DNA of 64,000 bases. Origin: Syncephalastrum monosporum B8922 (lineage: Eukaryota > Mucoromycota > Mucoromycetes > Mucorales > Syncephalastraceae). A program made the position numbers and the translations under genes. The DNA lies in contig JNEN01000829.1 in NCBI GenBank assembly GCA_000697355.1, forward strand, positions 124,001-188,000. The letters are read 5' to 3'. Positions 48,955 through 59,614 of this stretch are shown here, piece by piece (within the stretch, counting starts at the first letter, position 1; each line of letters opens with the position of its first letter). Below the pieces are notes generated by a model, which was not told the origin of the DNA, made no database searches, and saw nothing but the letters and a program-made list of their open reading frames with translations.

Positions 48955-49610
48955 AACAAATGTCTGGAGTTTGAATTTGTGTGTGCCTGTCGGTAACTGC
49001 GCATGTCACACGGCGTGGCGCGGCTTACAGATATGCACGCTGACGCTGACCAGAAACCCGTTGTCAAACGGCGTGCTACGGCGCACAGCTCCCGAAAAGA
49101 AGTAGCGCAGTGACGCTTGACAATAAGCACAGAAACGGGCTGCCAAACGGCGCGCGCAACGGCTCACATCTCCCGGAAAGAAGTAGCGCAGTGCCGCTTG
49201 ACCAGGATTAAGAACAGGAAATAACAAGAACGAACAAGGATCATGCTGAAAGCAGGACCAGCATTACTTGGGATTGATATAGACTATAGATATATTGTGA
49301 GTGCTGGTCCGGAAATAAATTGATATGCTAATTATGTCGATGTTTGAGATGGCATCGTTTTTCGATCTTTTGATGTGGAAAGTAACTGTTGAAGGACTTG
49401 CCAAGATACGGAGGGTGTCCTGCGATCAACGATCATCTGTGGATCATTTGAGCGCACTCACAGTCGGTCAAAGACGCCCATCACAGACAGTACAGTATAT
49501 GTGATACAACCATGACGAGATGTGAGAGACTTTGCAGACTGTCCGGAATCTTGACTTCTGCCAGTTGCAGTAGCGTGTAAATATCTTCTGCCACAACAGC
49601 AATGCAAAGG
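48955..49610 (-). repeat. Dispersed 3'-end repeat, copy R3, with internal duplication
   Basis: Same family as R1 and R2, inverted relative to R2. The coding 3' end of the nuclease-like gene extends further here than in R1: about 49330-49610 aligns with the reverse complement of roughly 44300-44560. The module ending GAAGTAGCGCAGTG.CGCTTGAC occurs twice (near 49098-49122 and 49177-49202), an internal tandem duplication absent from R1 and R2. Confidence 0.72.
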
Positions 49611-50463
49611 AGATAGACTGGCTGTCGCATTTGGAACATGACAAGCCAATATAAGGATTTTTTAAAAGAAAAACAAAACTCTTCTTTTACACCCTTTGCA
49701 TTTTACATATTTCTGTACTTTTGTACTTTGACCTGCTGCTTTCTGAGGCTATACATCACACACTCGATAGGACCAGACGCATCACGTTCGGTCAAAGCAT
49801 TATTAAGTAATTCAGCCTTCTTGCTTGTTTCTGTTTAATGCAATGCAAAGCTCGCCGTACCTGTCCATGTCTTTCCAGTACGAGTCCGAAAAGATCACGC
49901 ATGTTTACAAAGCCCCAGCGCACTCATGTCTTTTTTCTACTGGGATCCAATCCATGACATCGTACTCGCCCTATTTCTCGAATCAGTTTTGTTTAGGCAA
50001 TGCAGAGGTTTTTTGCGGCAAGTTGGATTCTATTACGAAAGAATAGATAAATACCATATGAACTATGAACTGGGGCCGACATGGAGAAGATTCTGCGTGA
50101 TACGTTAGGTTTTGTTTGGGCATCTCTTTTGAAAAGCATCCTCCGTGCATGCAGCAGTAATAGATAATAAGAAAGTACATACTTACCTTATAACGGAGTA
50201 GCCTATGATCACATGTAGGTATTAGAAGTTGATACGCTACCAATTATCCGACAGTAGATAGATAGTGCATATAAAGCAAAACGAGATGATGACAAATGAA
50301 ACGCAGGCACGGCAATGGTGGTGTATATTTCATTTGACGAAAAAGCCTATCTCAGCAAGCCAGGAATTTTTGGTGTGACAAAAATGCATCGATTGTCGGG
50401 TTTTGCGGGCATCTCATCAAATCTCTTTTTTCCCAGTCTTTCTCCATACTTGCATACTTTATT
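49611..50463. other. Right edge of the repeat island and NAR1 5' flank
   Basis: No gene is supported. The T/C-rich stretch around 50410-50460 is the likely NAR1 leader. Confidence 0.4.
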
Positions 50464-52322
50464 ATGGCGTTTTCGTCAGCACTCGTACTCACTGACCTCA
50501 ACGACTACATTGCTCCTTCGCAAGCCTGTATCAAGCCCGTTGAGGTGAAGAAGTCCGACAATGCCGGCCCTGTACGTCTTCCAGCGTGTTCTTTTTTTGC
50601 ATTCTTTGTCTGACTAATTGATGACGGGTAGACCGAGATCAAGGTCGATCAAGAAGGCGGGTACTATGAGATCTCCCAAGACGGCGGTGAATCCAAGCTG
50701 GAGAAAGCTTCTATCACCCTGAACGATTGTCTTGCTTGCAGGTAGTGTCGGTGCCAGGTCGCTTTCTTGACGATTACTAAACATGATCCACAGCGGCTGC
50801 GTGACCTCGGCCGAGAGTGTCTTGATTACGATGCAATCGCAAGAAGAGCTGTATGGGATTCTGAAGACGAACCGGGAGGCGATGGAGCAGAACTTGTTGG
50901 AAGGACACAAGACGGTGGTGATTTCGATTAGTCCGCAGTCAAGAGCGTCGCTAGCAGCCAAGTATGGACTGAGTCCTTTGGCGGTGCACAAGCGGCTCGT
51001 TGCCTTTTTCAAGCAGCACCTCGGCGTTCACCATGTATTCGATACGACCTTCTCGAGAGATTTGTCGTTGGTCGAGTCGGCGCGCGAGTTCGTTGAGCGG
51101 TACCGGCGCTACATGGCCAACGGGGGCGAGCAGATCGAAGCGGCCATGCAAGAAGAAGATGCCAAAGCGGCCGCAGCAGAGGAAGAAGGATCGGGCCGCC
51201 GACGGGCACGACGACGAGCGGGCAAACCAGCGGATCAGCCTCAACAGCAACAAGAGATGCCCATGCTGGCATCTTCCTGCCCGGGTTGGGTATGCTATGC
51301 CGAAAAGACCCACGGCTATGTGCTGCCGCACATCACAGCCGCCAAGTCGCCGCAGCAGATGATGGGCTCGCTCGTCAAGGACTACATGGCGACCAAGGCC
51401 AACACGAGCCCATCGTCGATATACCATGTCTGCATCATGCCCTGCTACGACAAGAAATTGGAGGCAAGCCGGCCCGACTTCTTTCTGGAGCAATTTGATA
51501 CCCGCGAAGTCGACTGCGTTCTCACCACGGGCGAAGTCGAGAAGATGTTTGAGGAGCAGGGCCTGGATATCCGGAATGTGCCGGAGGCCGACATCGATGA
51601 CATGTACGTATGACAAAAGCGGGGTATTTCGGTTGCTAGAACAGTATCTAGGTTCAACAAGACGGGCATGAGTACCGAGGCACAGATTGAGACCGCGTTT
51701 GGCACGTCGGGTACGTCGTCGGGCGGCTACCTCGAATACATCCTCGCTACGGCGGCGCGCGAGCTGTTTGGCATTCACGATGTGCCACGTGATCCTGCTG
51801 CTGCACCGGGGCCGCGTGTGGTGGTCAAGACGGGCAAAAATGCCGATGTGCGCGAATATTTCTTGCTGGCAGATGACGGTCGCATCCTCTTGAGGTTTGC
51901 CACTGCGTTTGGGTTCCGGAACATTCAGAATATCGTGCGCAAGATCAAGACAGGCAAGTGCCACTACCACTATGTCGAAGTCATGGCATGCCCTGGTGGC
52001 TGTGTCAACGGCGGCGGTCAGCTGCCCAACCCGAACACAGAGCAAGTGATGAGTGCCAAGGATTGGGTCAGCTACGTCGAGAGTATCTATCAGAGCGTGC
52101 CTGGTGTTTTGCCCGAGGAAAACGAAGTGGTGAAGGCGATTTACAAGTAAGTGCAATTCAAGAGGCAGGGCAGAATGACATGACGCATGAGCTGACGTGA
52201 TGATGATGGTGGATAGTGAGTGGATTGGCGACGCTTCGTCTGAACGGGCCCAGCGCCTGCTCCGGACGCAGTACCACGCTGTGACGCAGAACCTGGCAAA
52301 TCCATTGACCACCAACTGGTAA
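50464..52322 (+). CDS. NAR1: Nar1, cytosolic iron-sulfur cluster assembly factor
   Basis: Nar1 is an iron-only-hydrogenase-like protein of the CIA machinery that carries [4Fe-4S] clusters between the Nbp35 scaffold and the targeting complex. Five exons: 50464-50571, 50632-50741, 50794-51603, 51652-52146 and 52217-52322; 542 residues. Cluster ligands are visible: Cys22 (PSQACIKP), NDCLACSGCVT, then SSCPGWVCYAEK, IMPCYDKK and MACPGGCVNGGGQ. The C terminus ends in TNW; a terminal aromatic (Trp) is the targeting-complex recognition motif known from many CIA clients and adaptors. Between residues about 185 and 230 is an unusual Ala/Glu and Arg-rich low-complexity insertion (DAKAAAAEEEGSGRRRARRR). 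Confidence 0.95.
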
Positions 52323-52682
52323 AGGATTGAAACAAGACAGACGTACTTGTATGTGTACATAGAAGAGATACTAGTACAATTGATTATATATTATATCCAT
52401 GCATTTGTTTGACTTTAGAATTGTTTTATTGTTGACCTGTCTATATGTATAAAAAAAATATGAGATGATTATGAGATGAAGTGAGCGGGTGCTGTGATGG
52501 GTAGCCGACAACAATGAGGATCAATCAGAGACGTGGGGGAGGTAGGAATGGGTTGTGACGTTGATTGGCCCCCTTGTCGATGGCCGCAGTCTCAAAATCA
52601 ACAAAAATTTTGACTCCCGGGCAAGAAGCCTCTTGCAAAAAGTTGAACCATACCCTACCCCCTTCTCTAATTCGCGCCAGCC
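52323..52682. promoter_or_regulatory. Spacer between NAR1 and CYT1
   Basis: Tandem plus-strand genes; this holds the NAR1 3' end and the cytochrome c1 promoter. No gene seen. Confidence 0.35.
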
Positions 52683-54086
52683 ATGTTTTCGAGGTTCGCT
52701 TCTCCCGCCGCGAGACGCTCTGTGCAGCAGTTCTCCAAGTCCACGGTTCAGGTAACTCTTCCGGCCATACTCGCACACGCGCCTCGAACTTATCATCGCT
52801 CCATTGCTCGATTCAAACAGGCTCGCTTCGCTTCTACCAAGCCTGCTGCCGCTGACGTACGTTACCACGCGACTGAAGACACAGCACCCGCATATCACGC
52901 CATACTCACTCTATTCTCCGTGTAGCACCCCAAGAAGATTACTGGCGTGACGGCCGCCATTGTGGGCACGACTGCGTTGGCGTACATGTATGCCGACAAT
53001 GTGTCTGCCAACATGGCCGATGAGGGTCTTCACCCCCCTCACCATCCCTGGCCCCACAGTGGCCCTCTCAGCACCTACGACCACGCCTCGTACGTACACA
53101 AACACACACCCATACACACACCCATACACACACACACCTACACACACATATACGAAGCGAAACAAAACAAAACAAAACAAAACAGGACAGAACAGGACAG
53201 GACAGAACAGAATATTGACACGCACTCTCTTTCTCTTTTGCCTTTTATTTTAGCATCCGTCGTGGTTACCAGGTGTACCGTGAGGTCTGCTCTGCCTGCC
53301 ACTCGCTGGACCGCATCGCGTGGAGAAACCTGATCGGCGTGTCCCACACCGAGGAAGAAGTCAAGGCCATGGCTGAGGAGTTCGAGTACCAGGACGGCCC
53401 CGATGAGAACGGCGACATGTTCGAGCGCCCCGGTAAGCCCTCGGACTACATGCCCAAACCCTACGCAAACGAAGAGGCTGCCCGTGCCGGTAACGCTGGT
53501 GCCTTGCCCCCGGATCTTTCGCTGATCACCAAGGCCCGTCACGGCGGTGAGGTAAATTATCCATCATTCATTCTATAAGACAAAGCGATAGGCAGGATGA
53601 AGAGGATGACAGGACCTGGTTATTCACATCATACGCTACTCTGGATAGGACTACGTCTTTGCCCTTCTGACCGGCTACATGGATCCCCCCGGAGGTGTTG
53701 AGGTCCGTGAGGGTCTGAACTACAACCCCTACTTCCCCGGCGGTGCCATTGCCATGGCCCGTATCCTGTTCGATGACCTCGTCGAGTACGAGGACGGCAC
53801 GCCTGCCACCACCTCCCAGATGGCCAAGGACGTCTGTACCTTCCTTGCCTGGGCTGCCGAGCCCGAGCACGACGAGCGCAAGAAGATGGGCATGAAGGCC
53901 ACCGTCATCCTCTCCGGTCTCTTCCTTATGTCCATCTGGCTCAAGCGCTTCAAGTGGGCCCCCATCAAGAATAGAAAGATTGTGTACAAGTAAGTCTTTT
54001 TTCTTTCTTTCTTTTTCGTTGGAGCGACCTCAAAGACTCATCTTCTCTTCTTTACCCATTGTCACTATGGTAGCCCTCCCAAATAA
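52683..54086 (+). CDS. CYT1: Cytochrome c1, complex III subunit
   Basis: Cytochrome c1 passes electrons from the Rieske protein to cytochrome c in the mitochondrial inner membrane. Six exons: 52683-52751, 52821-52856, 52926-53089, 53254-53551, 53649-53989 and 54074-54086; 306 residues, including a last exon of only 13 bases. The N terminus ([20 protein letters not shown]) is a typical mitochondrial presequence, followed by a hydrophobic sorting segment ([18 protein letters not shown]). The heme site is [14 protein letters not shown]; the axial methionine region is [14 protein letters not shown] and [16 protein letters not shown]. The membrane anchor [20 protein letters not shown] and the NRKIVYNPP tail are standard. 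Intron 3 is expanded by CA and AAAAC repeats. Confidence 0.97.
53100..53220 (+). repeat. CA and AAAAC microsatellites in CYT1 intron 3
   Basis: Within the intron, an ACACACC-type tract (53097-53150) runs into AACAAAACAAAAC units (about 53160-53185) and AGGACAGAACAGG units. They lengthen this intron to 164 nt, against about 60 nt for its neighbours. Confidence 0.8.
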
Positions 54087-54288
54087 ATATTTTGTGTCCG
54101 CATCCCAAACAAAAAATGAAATTCAACCTACAATCACAACACATCTCGCACAAAATCCAAAAATCTCGCGTTACAACAATGAAATAGCCGGTTTCATTAA
54201 AGACAACTCTTGTTTATTTCTAGACCTTCTTTCCGTCTATGACTACTGTGTTCAAAAGGAAGGGTATGAACGTAATGGATGACATATT

Positions 54289-55696
54289 TTACAGTTTGGC
54301 AGCCTTGCGGCTTTTCTCGGCAGCCACCTCGTTGGTCAACGTGACAATGGAAGGCACTGTGGGAGATAGATAGAATGTTAAAAACCATACAGACCTGCAT
54401 AGCATAGTGTTTGACTTGCCTAAATCGTCAGGCTTCTCACCCGGCACCATGTGAGTTCCGTCCACCATGTCTACCGAGACACGTGGGGACTGCTCGCAGA
54501 GCAGGCCGCCAATTGTCGGGTCCGTGCTAAGTAAAACAACGCATATTTAGACACAGACACACACACACACTGTCTCTCTTTATCTATCTATCTTTTGGCT
54601 GCTGCTACTTACAAGACCGATCCGTGGGCCAGGACAAAGCGCACTGGGATCGATACCGCGCGCAAACTGGCAAACGCGTTGATAGACGGCACAAAACCAG
54701 CCTTGTACACATCCTGAAATCCTTTTCATGAGATCCACGGACGTCAGCCTTTGTTTTCTTTTCTTTTCTTACGCGTTCTTCCTCCTTGGGGCACTTGAGC
54801 TTGACCTTGCCATCCGGTGTATCGTACAGAGCGAATTTCTATCGTCCTATGAGACGACCTTTCTTTTCATCGTTGCAGGTTATGGGTATATCTTACCACG
54901 TAGTTCTCAAGTACTTCAGGATGCAGATCACGCCAAAAAGGGCGGGGCGCGAGTGCCTTGAAGCAAGCCTCTCTACATGAGCGCAACCCCACCGTTGAGA
55001 AAAATGCTTTCAAGAATTCATGCCTATTATGACTACCTGCTATCCCAGGTATCGCGACGTTTATCGGTGAACTTGATGGGCGGAAACTCGTTGCGGATCG
55101 CGACGTCGAGGACTTCGTCCCTGATGACAGGCTCGAGCATGCAGAGGCCATCAAAGGTCTTTGGATAGAGGAATTCGAGGTTGATCATGGAGGTGGCACC
55201 AAAGCTGTGACCGACGCCGATGAATGTATCGTAGTCCTCCTTGAGACGCATTTCTCGGATGACTTGCTGCGTGTCAAAACTCTGATCGAACCAGGTATCT
55301 GAGTGAATGAAGAATAAAGTTAAAGAAAAATGGGCATTAATGTCCCTCTCTCTTCCACTTTCACGTGCAGAAATTGTTCATACAGTATGGAATATGCTTG
55401 CCCTCGTTGAGAAGGGCCGAGTCGCCGTGGTTACGGGCGTCAAAGGATACAAAGTGGATGTCGGTATGGTCGTATTGGTTGAGTTGACGCAGTTGGCGAA
55501 TGAAGCGGTGCATGAGCGGATGGAGCGCCTCTTTGTGGAAACCGTTGGAATGCGTCCAGAGGAAGGCGGTCTTGGTCTGAGCCGGCTTCGGCGCAGGGAA
55601 CTCATACCGCTCGACCACGAGACGTTCGGTGTCGTAGCCTTCGGTGGCGGGCGACACAGGAATCACGGTCCTGTAAGCAGCTTCGAGATGCACCAT
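54289..55696 (-). CDS. Alpha/beta hydrolase with C-terminal peroxisomal signal
   Basis: Seven exons: 55696-55384, 55298-55037, 54972-54897, 54838-54773, 54713-54613, 54526-54420 and 54356-54289; 330 residues. The fold is marked by THSNGFHKEALHPL (oxyanion-loop region), FDARNHGDSALLN, the nucleophile elbow GVGHSFGATS (Ser), a late aspartate (STDPTIGG region) and GTHMVPGEKPD with the catalytic His. The protein ends KSRKAAKL; the terminal AKL is a PTS1-type peroxisomal import signal. The closest described relatives I can name are peroxisomal Lpx1-type lipases; the substrate is unknown. Intron 6 (54419-54357) has a GC donor, and only its use leads to the AKL end. The start is the ATG at 55696. 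Confidence 0.88.
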
Positions 55697-56400
55697 GACT
55701 TTCACAAAGTTAAAAGTGTGGGGTAAAGTGTGTCTGTCTCTTCCCCTCTCAGCTCGTCCCTTTATGGAAACCGTCTCTGGTTCCTCAGATGAGTAAGCTC
55801 AATTGTTATCCTTTTTCCAGTGGCATTTTGTCACATCAGATCCACAAATGCGCAAACAATCCAACCTATTTTATCCCACGCTTGTCCTCTATCCTGTCTT
55901 GAATTTTTGATCCTCGCTCCTCAGTAAATTTGACGTTCTGCTGTATACGCAAATACTTGATGCATATCCTTTTGTCAACATATTGGGCTGACATAATCTC
56001 CAGTGGCATATGAAATTATCTATGCCTCTCTGCCCTAAAAAAAAAAAAGCTTCAAATGGTTCCAGGACGTGTCTCATGACTGTTGACTTCCATCTTGCAC
56101 GCGTACTTGCGCGTGCGCTGACATTCTATTGTGCCACGCTCTTGACATTCTTCATATCCCAATTATCGACAACAATGAAGATCGGTTGCCTAACATATGT
56201 TGCCCAACTCTTCGATTTTAATAGTAGATTTCCTTCTACCAAGGTAAAAAAAAAAAAAAGACGTTTTGGGTATACAAGAAGAAATGATACAAGGCCAGTT
56301 GGCGGGCGGTATGGAGGAGGTTCTGTATACAAATGAAAATGGAAAGGGATAATGATGCAGGTTAAGTAGTAGCAGTAATTAATAAACAGGTTGTGGATAA
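55697..56400. other. Intergenic region
   Basis: Carries the hydrolase 5' flank and the 3' flank of the membrane protein at 56401. Poly-A runs occur at 56038-56048 and 56247-56260. No gene seen. Confidence 0.4.
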
Positions 56401-57600
56401 TCAGCTCTGGGAATGTCTTCGGGCCGGCCGTGATGGTTCCTCGGCGTCTTCTGGGAGTGGAAGGGCCGAATAGGGTGGTGCAGACGGTGTATACGCAGGA
56501 GGGGGGGCCTCGAGTGGATCGTGCAGACAGTGTGGACAGGGAGAAGGATGCTGCCGCTGCTGCTGATGCTGATGATGATGCTGATGATGCTGATGAATGT
56601 GGTGAGGATGCAAAGAAGAAGGGTGACTGGAGGAGGATGCTTCAAAAGAAGTAGTGGCAGTGGCAATGTCAATGGCAGTAGTATTAGTAGTAATAGGTCG
56701 ATAATGCGGACTCTCGAGTTCTTTTGCGGAGGGTGCGGAGGGCGCGGGAGGAGCTGTTTGGGAGAGCATCGAAATGATCCGTCGTCGTCTGTCCTGGTTG
56801 TGAAGCATTTGTTGCGGTGGTAGTTGTGATGGTGATGGTGGATGGGACACACTGTCTAGGAACAAAGGTGCTGGAGGCGCAGACGGGGTGTCGGCGGGTA
56901 AGGACGACACTTCGTCGACTGATCTTTCTGGCTGTGCTTGTTCTCCTGGATCTTCACCGCCTGAACTCGTGCCAGCATGTTCGTTTGAACGCGTAGTATG
57001 AACACTGCTCGCGTCTGTGCTTTCATCATCCTGCTTGCGCTGTTTCTTGCGCATACGCATACGCGTAAAGATGACAACAGTTGCCACAATGGCGATGGCG
57101 CCGACCCCACCCACCACCGACAGGATGGCGACCATCCTGCTTAGTGCCTGTTGGTCCTCTTGGAGTTGATCCACAATCTCGCCGTCACTGTTGGTGGACT
57201 GGTTGGGGTCGGCTGGTTTGGAACTGTGAGGCTGTTCTTGTTGATGGGCGTATGTGTTGTTGTCGTGGTAGACCTTGTTTGGATCCGGGCTGGGTGCAAT
57301 GACAACGGTGGTGATGTTGACAATTACGGTTTTGCCACGGCCATCGACGGTAGTCTTCTTCTTGTGGTTTTCTTTACTGTCGTCATTGGATTCGTCGTCT
57401 TTCCGTCGGTGTAACGGTGCCAGGGTGGGTTCGCTGGGCTGTCTCCTGGGTGGTGGTGTGCGTGATAATGATGGCAGTCGTAGTGGAGACGCATCACCGT
57501 CATTGGATATAGAAATGGCGCTTGGGTTCGGCGGGCGGGCAGCTCCTCGTGCGATCGATAGAGTTGGCAGAATAAGCAGCAGAAGCGCACGAAGCCGCAT
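56401..57600 (-). CDS. Putative single-pass surface protein with His-rich cytoplasmic tail
   Basis: A single-exon frame of 399 residues. A signal peptide (MRLRALLLLILPTLSIARG) leads to a Ser/Pro/Asn-rich outer part of about 150 residues, then one membrane segment (MVAILSVVGGVGAIAIVATVVIF) with a basic stop-transfer cluster (RMRMRKKQRK). The cytoplasmic tail is acidic, then Pro/Ser-rich, with a His-rich run encoded by CAT/CAC repeats and a PPPAY sequence near the end, a potential PPxY site for Rsp5/Nedd4-type ubiquitin ligases. The layout resembles fungal wall-stress sensors of the Mid2/Wsc kind, but there is no WSC domain and no family is recognised. Confidence 0.7.
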   Translation of the reverse strand: MRLRALLLLILPTLSIARGAARPPNPSAISISNDGDASPLRLPSLSRTPPPRRQPSEPTLAPLHRRKDDESNDDSKENHKKKTTVDGRGKTVIVNITTVVIAPSPDPNKVYHDNNTYAHQQEQPHSSKPADPNQSTNSDGEIVDQLQEDQQALSRMVAILSVVGGVGAIAIVATVVIFTRMRMRKKQRKQDDESTDASSVHTTRSNEHAGTSSGGEDPGEQAQPERSVDEVSSLPADTPSAPPAPLFLDSVSHPPSPSQLPPQQMLHNQDRRRRIISMLSQTAPPAPSAPSAKELESPHYRPITTNTTAIDIATATTSFEASSSSHPSSLHPHHIHQHHQHHHQHQQQRQHPSPCPHCLHDPLEAPPPAYTPSAPPYSALPLPEDAEEPSRPARRHSQS

Positions 57601-58631
57601 GTAAAACTGGAAAGAGAAATGAAAGAATACGGAAGAAGGTGGGATGTGCTAATAAACGATAGAATGATGAAAAAGGAATAACAAAACAGAGTTCAAACAA
57701 AAGAAGAAAGTGAAGAATGAACAAGAGGCAACGGGGAAAGAAATAAAGAAATGAGGAAAGTAAAAGAGAAAGAAAAAACGAGTGGGATGTCTATGTCTGT
57801 GTACACTTGCAGAGAGAAATAACACCCACACACACAGAGAGAGAGAAAGAGAGAGAGACAGAACGATAGAGAGGGAGAGAGGAGAGAGATAGCACCACAC
57901 CACGTCTAACACACACGCACATAACGTACACAAACACACATTTACACATTCACGTATCCACAGCATACTGCACTGCTTCGTTTGTGCGAGTCCCTGGTAA
58001 GCTGCAGGTTGTCGGTTTCCTGATTTTTTCACCGTTGTACCATCCTCTCTCGCGCTGCACCGAATCATGGATCGTGCAACCTGAGATTCGAAACAGAAGA
58101 AAGCTCGCAGGGCACACAACAATAAAGTGAAGCCTTCTCTGGCTCCGATGCAACCCCTTCCTGCTGCTTTGCACCTCTACCCTGAATCCCTTGCTTGCTC
58201 TACAGACGACAAAGGATAGCCGCATATGTATGCCTCCGATTTTCATTATTCTCCCACTCCTTTTTAGATGCTTTCTGTTTACACCGTGAGAGTGCGACCC
58301 ACAGCAATGGGCATTATTCTGCCCATCAGGACATGGACTGGAATCCATGTGTAACCTGCAGATTTGGAAACACGCAATGATTATTATTTTATGACACATA
58401 TAATATATTTCAATCATGACGAGGCCAGAACAAAAAGCGAAAAAGATCAAGGGGTATGAGCTTATTTGACCAGAGAGAAGTATGTGATGTCAGTAAGTTG
58501 ATAAATTCATTTAACGGTATGCATGGTATGTATCGCCGCCCGCGGGATAAAAGGAAAGGTACACATGGCTTCGAGGCTTGTGCGTATGTGTTGTGCAGCA
58601 GAGTGTGGCGCGTATCCTTTCCCTTTTTTCT
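57601..58631. other. Intergenic region with GA/CA microsatellites
   Basis: About 57825-57950 contains alternating CACACA and GAGAGA tracts, probably in the 5' leader of the preceding minus-strand gene. No coding frame is supported. Confidence 0.45.
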
Positions 58632-59156
58632 TCAGTCTTGGCCCTCCTTTTCATCCTTGTCTTTGTTGACGACAACCCACTCTGTGCTGGGTTGCGCAGG
58701 TCGTCTGTCCATCGATGAGCGGAAGCTTACCCACTGGACGGACCGCACCGACTTTTGTCCCAAAGAGGCTGCTCTTTCTTTCCATGTCAAGTTCTTGTGA
58801 TGATTCCCGCCCGTGTAACCGTGCCGGGGCTTGTCTGGTGTTGCTGGTACTGGTGGTGCCACTGGTAATTGCGAGCCAATGGGCCGGTCGTGTTCTTGCA
58901 CTTTTCCTTCGCTATGCACCATCTCGGGACTGTCTTCAGACGAGATGCTGTCCGCCTCTCTCGCTTTTTGATCTACCAGCCGCCTTCGCTTTGCCTTGAT
59001 ACAGGAATACGCGATAAACGCCAGCGAACCGACGAGTATCAGTAGCACAACGCACGCCACAACTGAAATCCAAAACGGCTGCGATGACTGTCCTCCATCA
59101 TCTTGCCGTTTCCGCAACGTAACAAAGTCAGAACCAAAAAAGCTTATAGGAGCCAT
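58632..59156 (-). CDS. Putative single-pass membrane protein, 174 aa
   Basis: An intronless frame from the ATG at 59156. A short N-terminal part (GSDFVTLRKRQDDGGQSS) precedes a single membrane segment (FWISVVACVVLLILVGSLAF) and a basic cluster (IKAKRRR), then a polar tail with Ser-rich and Pro-rich stretches. No signal peptide is evident, so it would be a type III or reverse-signal anchor. It resembles the upstream neighbour at 56.4 kb only in layout. A 5' exon upstream cannot be excluded. Family unknown. Confidence 0.6.
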   Translation of the reverse strand: MAPISFFGSDFVTLRKRQDDGGQSSQPFWISVVACVVLLILVGSLAFIAYSCIKAKRRRLVDQKAREADSISSEDSPEMVHSEGKVQEHDRPIGSQLPVAPPVPATPDKPRHGYTGGNHHKNLTWKERAASLGQKSVRSVQWVSFRSSMDRRPAQPSTEWVVVNKDKDEKEGQD

Positions 59157-59614
59157 GATAAAAGCTTTTCTTTATGTAGAGGTGAATAAAGTATAAAAAG
59201 AAAGGAAGAGGCAAAGAAAAGAAAAACGCATGCAGATCAAGAAAACAACTCACTCCTGTTGCTTTGGCGCTCTCAAGAAAGAAAAAACCTACCTGGTGCT
59301 CAACCGAATGTAACAAGATAATGTAATAACGGCATGCAACCGCAGCTCTCCCCTGAAATCCATCCGCATGCGTAACACGAAGGCCAATCCATCCTCAAGT
59401 GCCATCCCTCACAGATGAGGGGAAGGAGCTGCCTTTCCAAAAACAGTAATCCATCGTGTCATCAAATCATCCACAGAGATTGTGATTTGTGAGTCACACA
59501 CAAAGGTATAAAGACTCAACGGGTTCGTTCTCATCTCACCCAGCCTGTGTCTTGGTGTTATTGAACATAAAAGTGTGTGTCAATACAAAACAAGTAACGT
59601 CAATTAGATACGTT
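59157..59614. other. Intergenic region
   Basis: Between the membrane-protein start and the eL22 stop on the same strand. No gene seen. Confidence 0.4.

Noticed and set aside
50951..52360. 469-codon open frame on the minus strand
   Set aside because: It is the antisense shadow of NAR1, whose exons show clear family motifs on the plus strand.
55384..55408. GC donor for hydrolase intron 1 (GGCAAGC near 55404)
   Set aside because: It is in frame, but the GT donor at 55383 gives the loop length expected from Lpx1-type relatives, so it was not counted as GC-AG.
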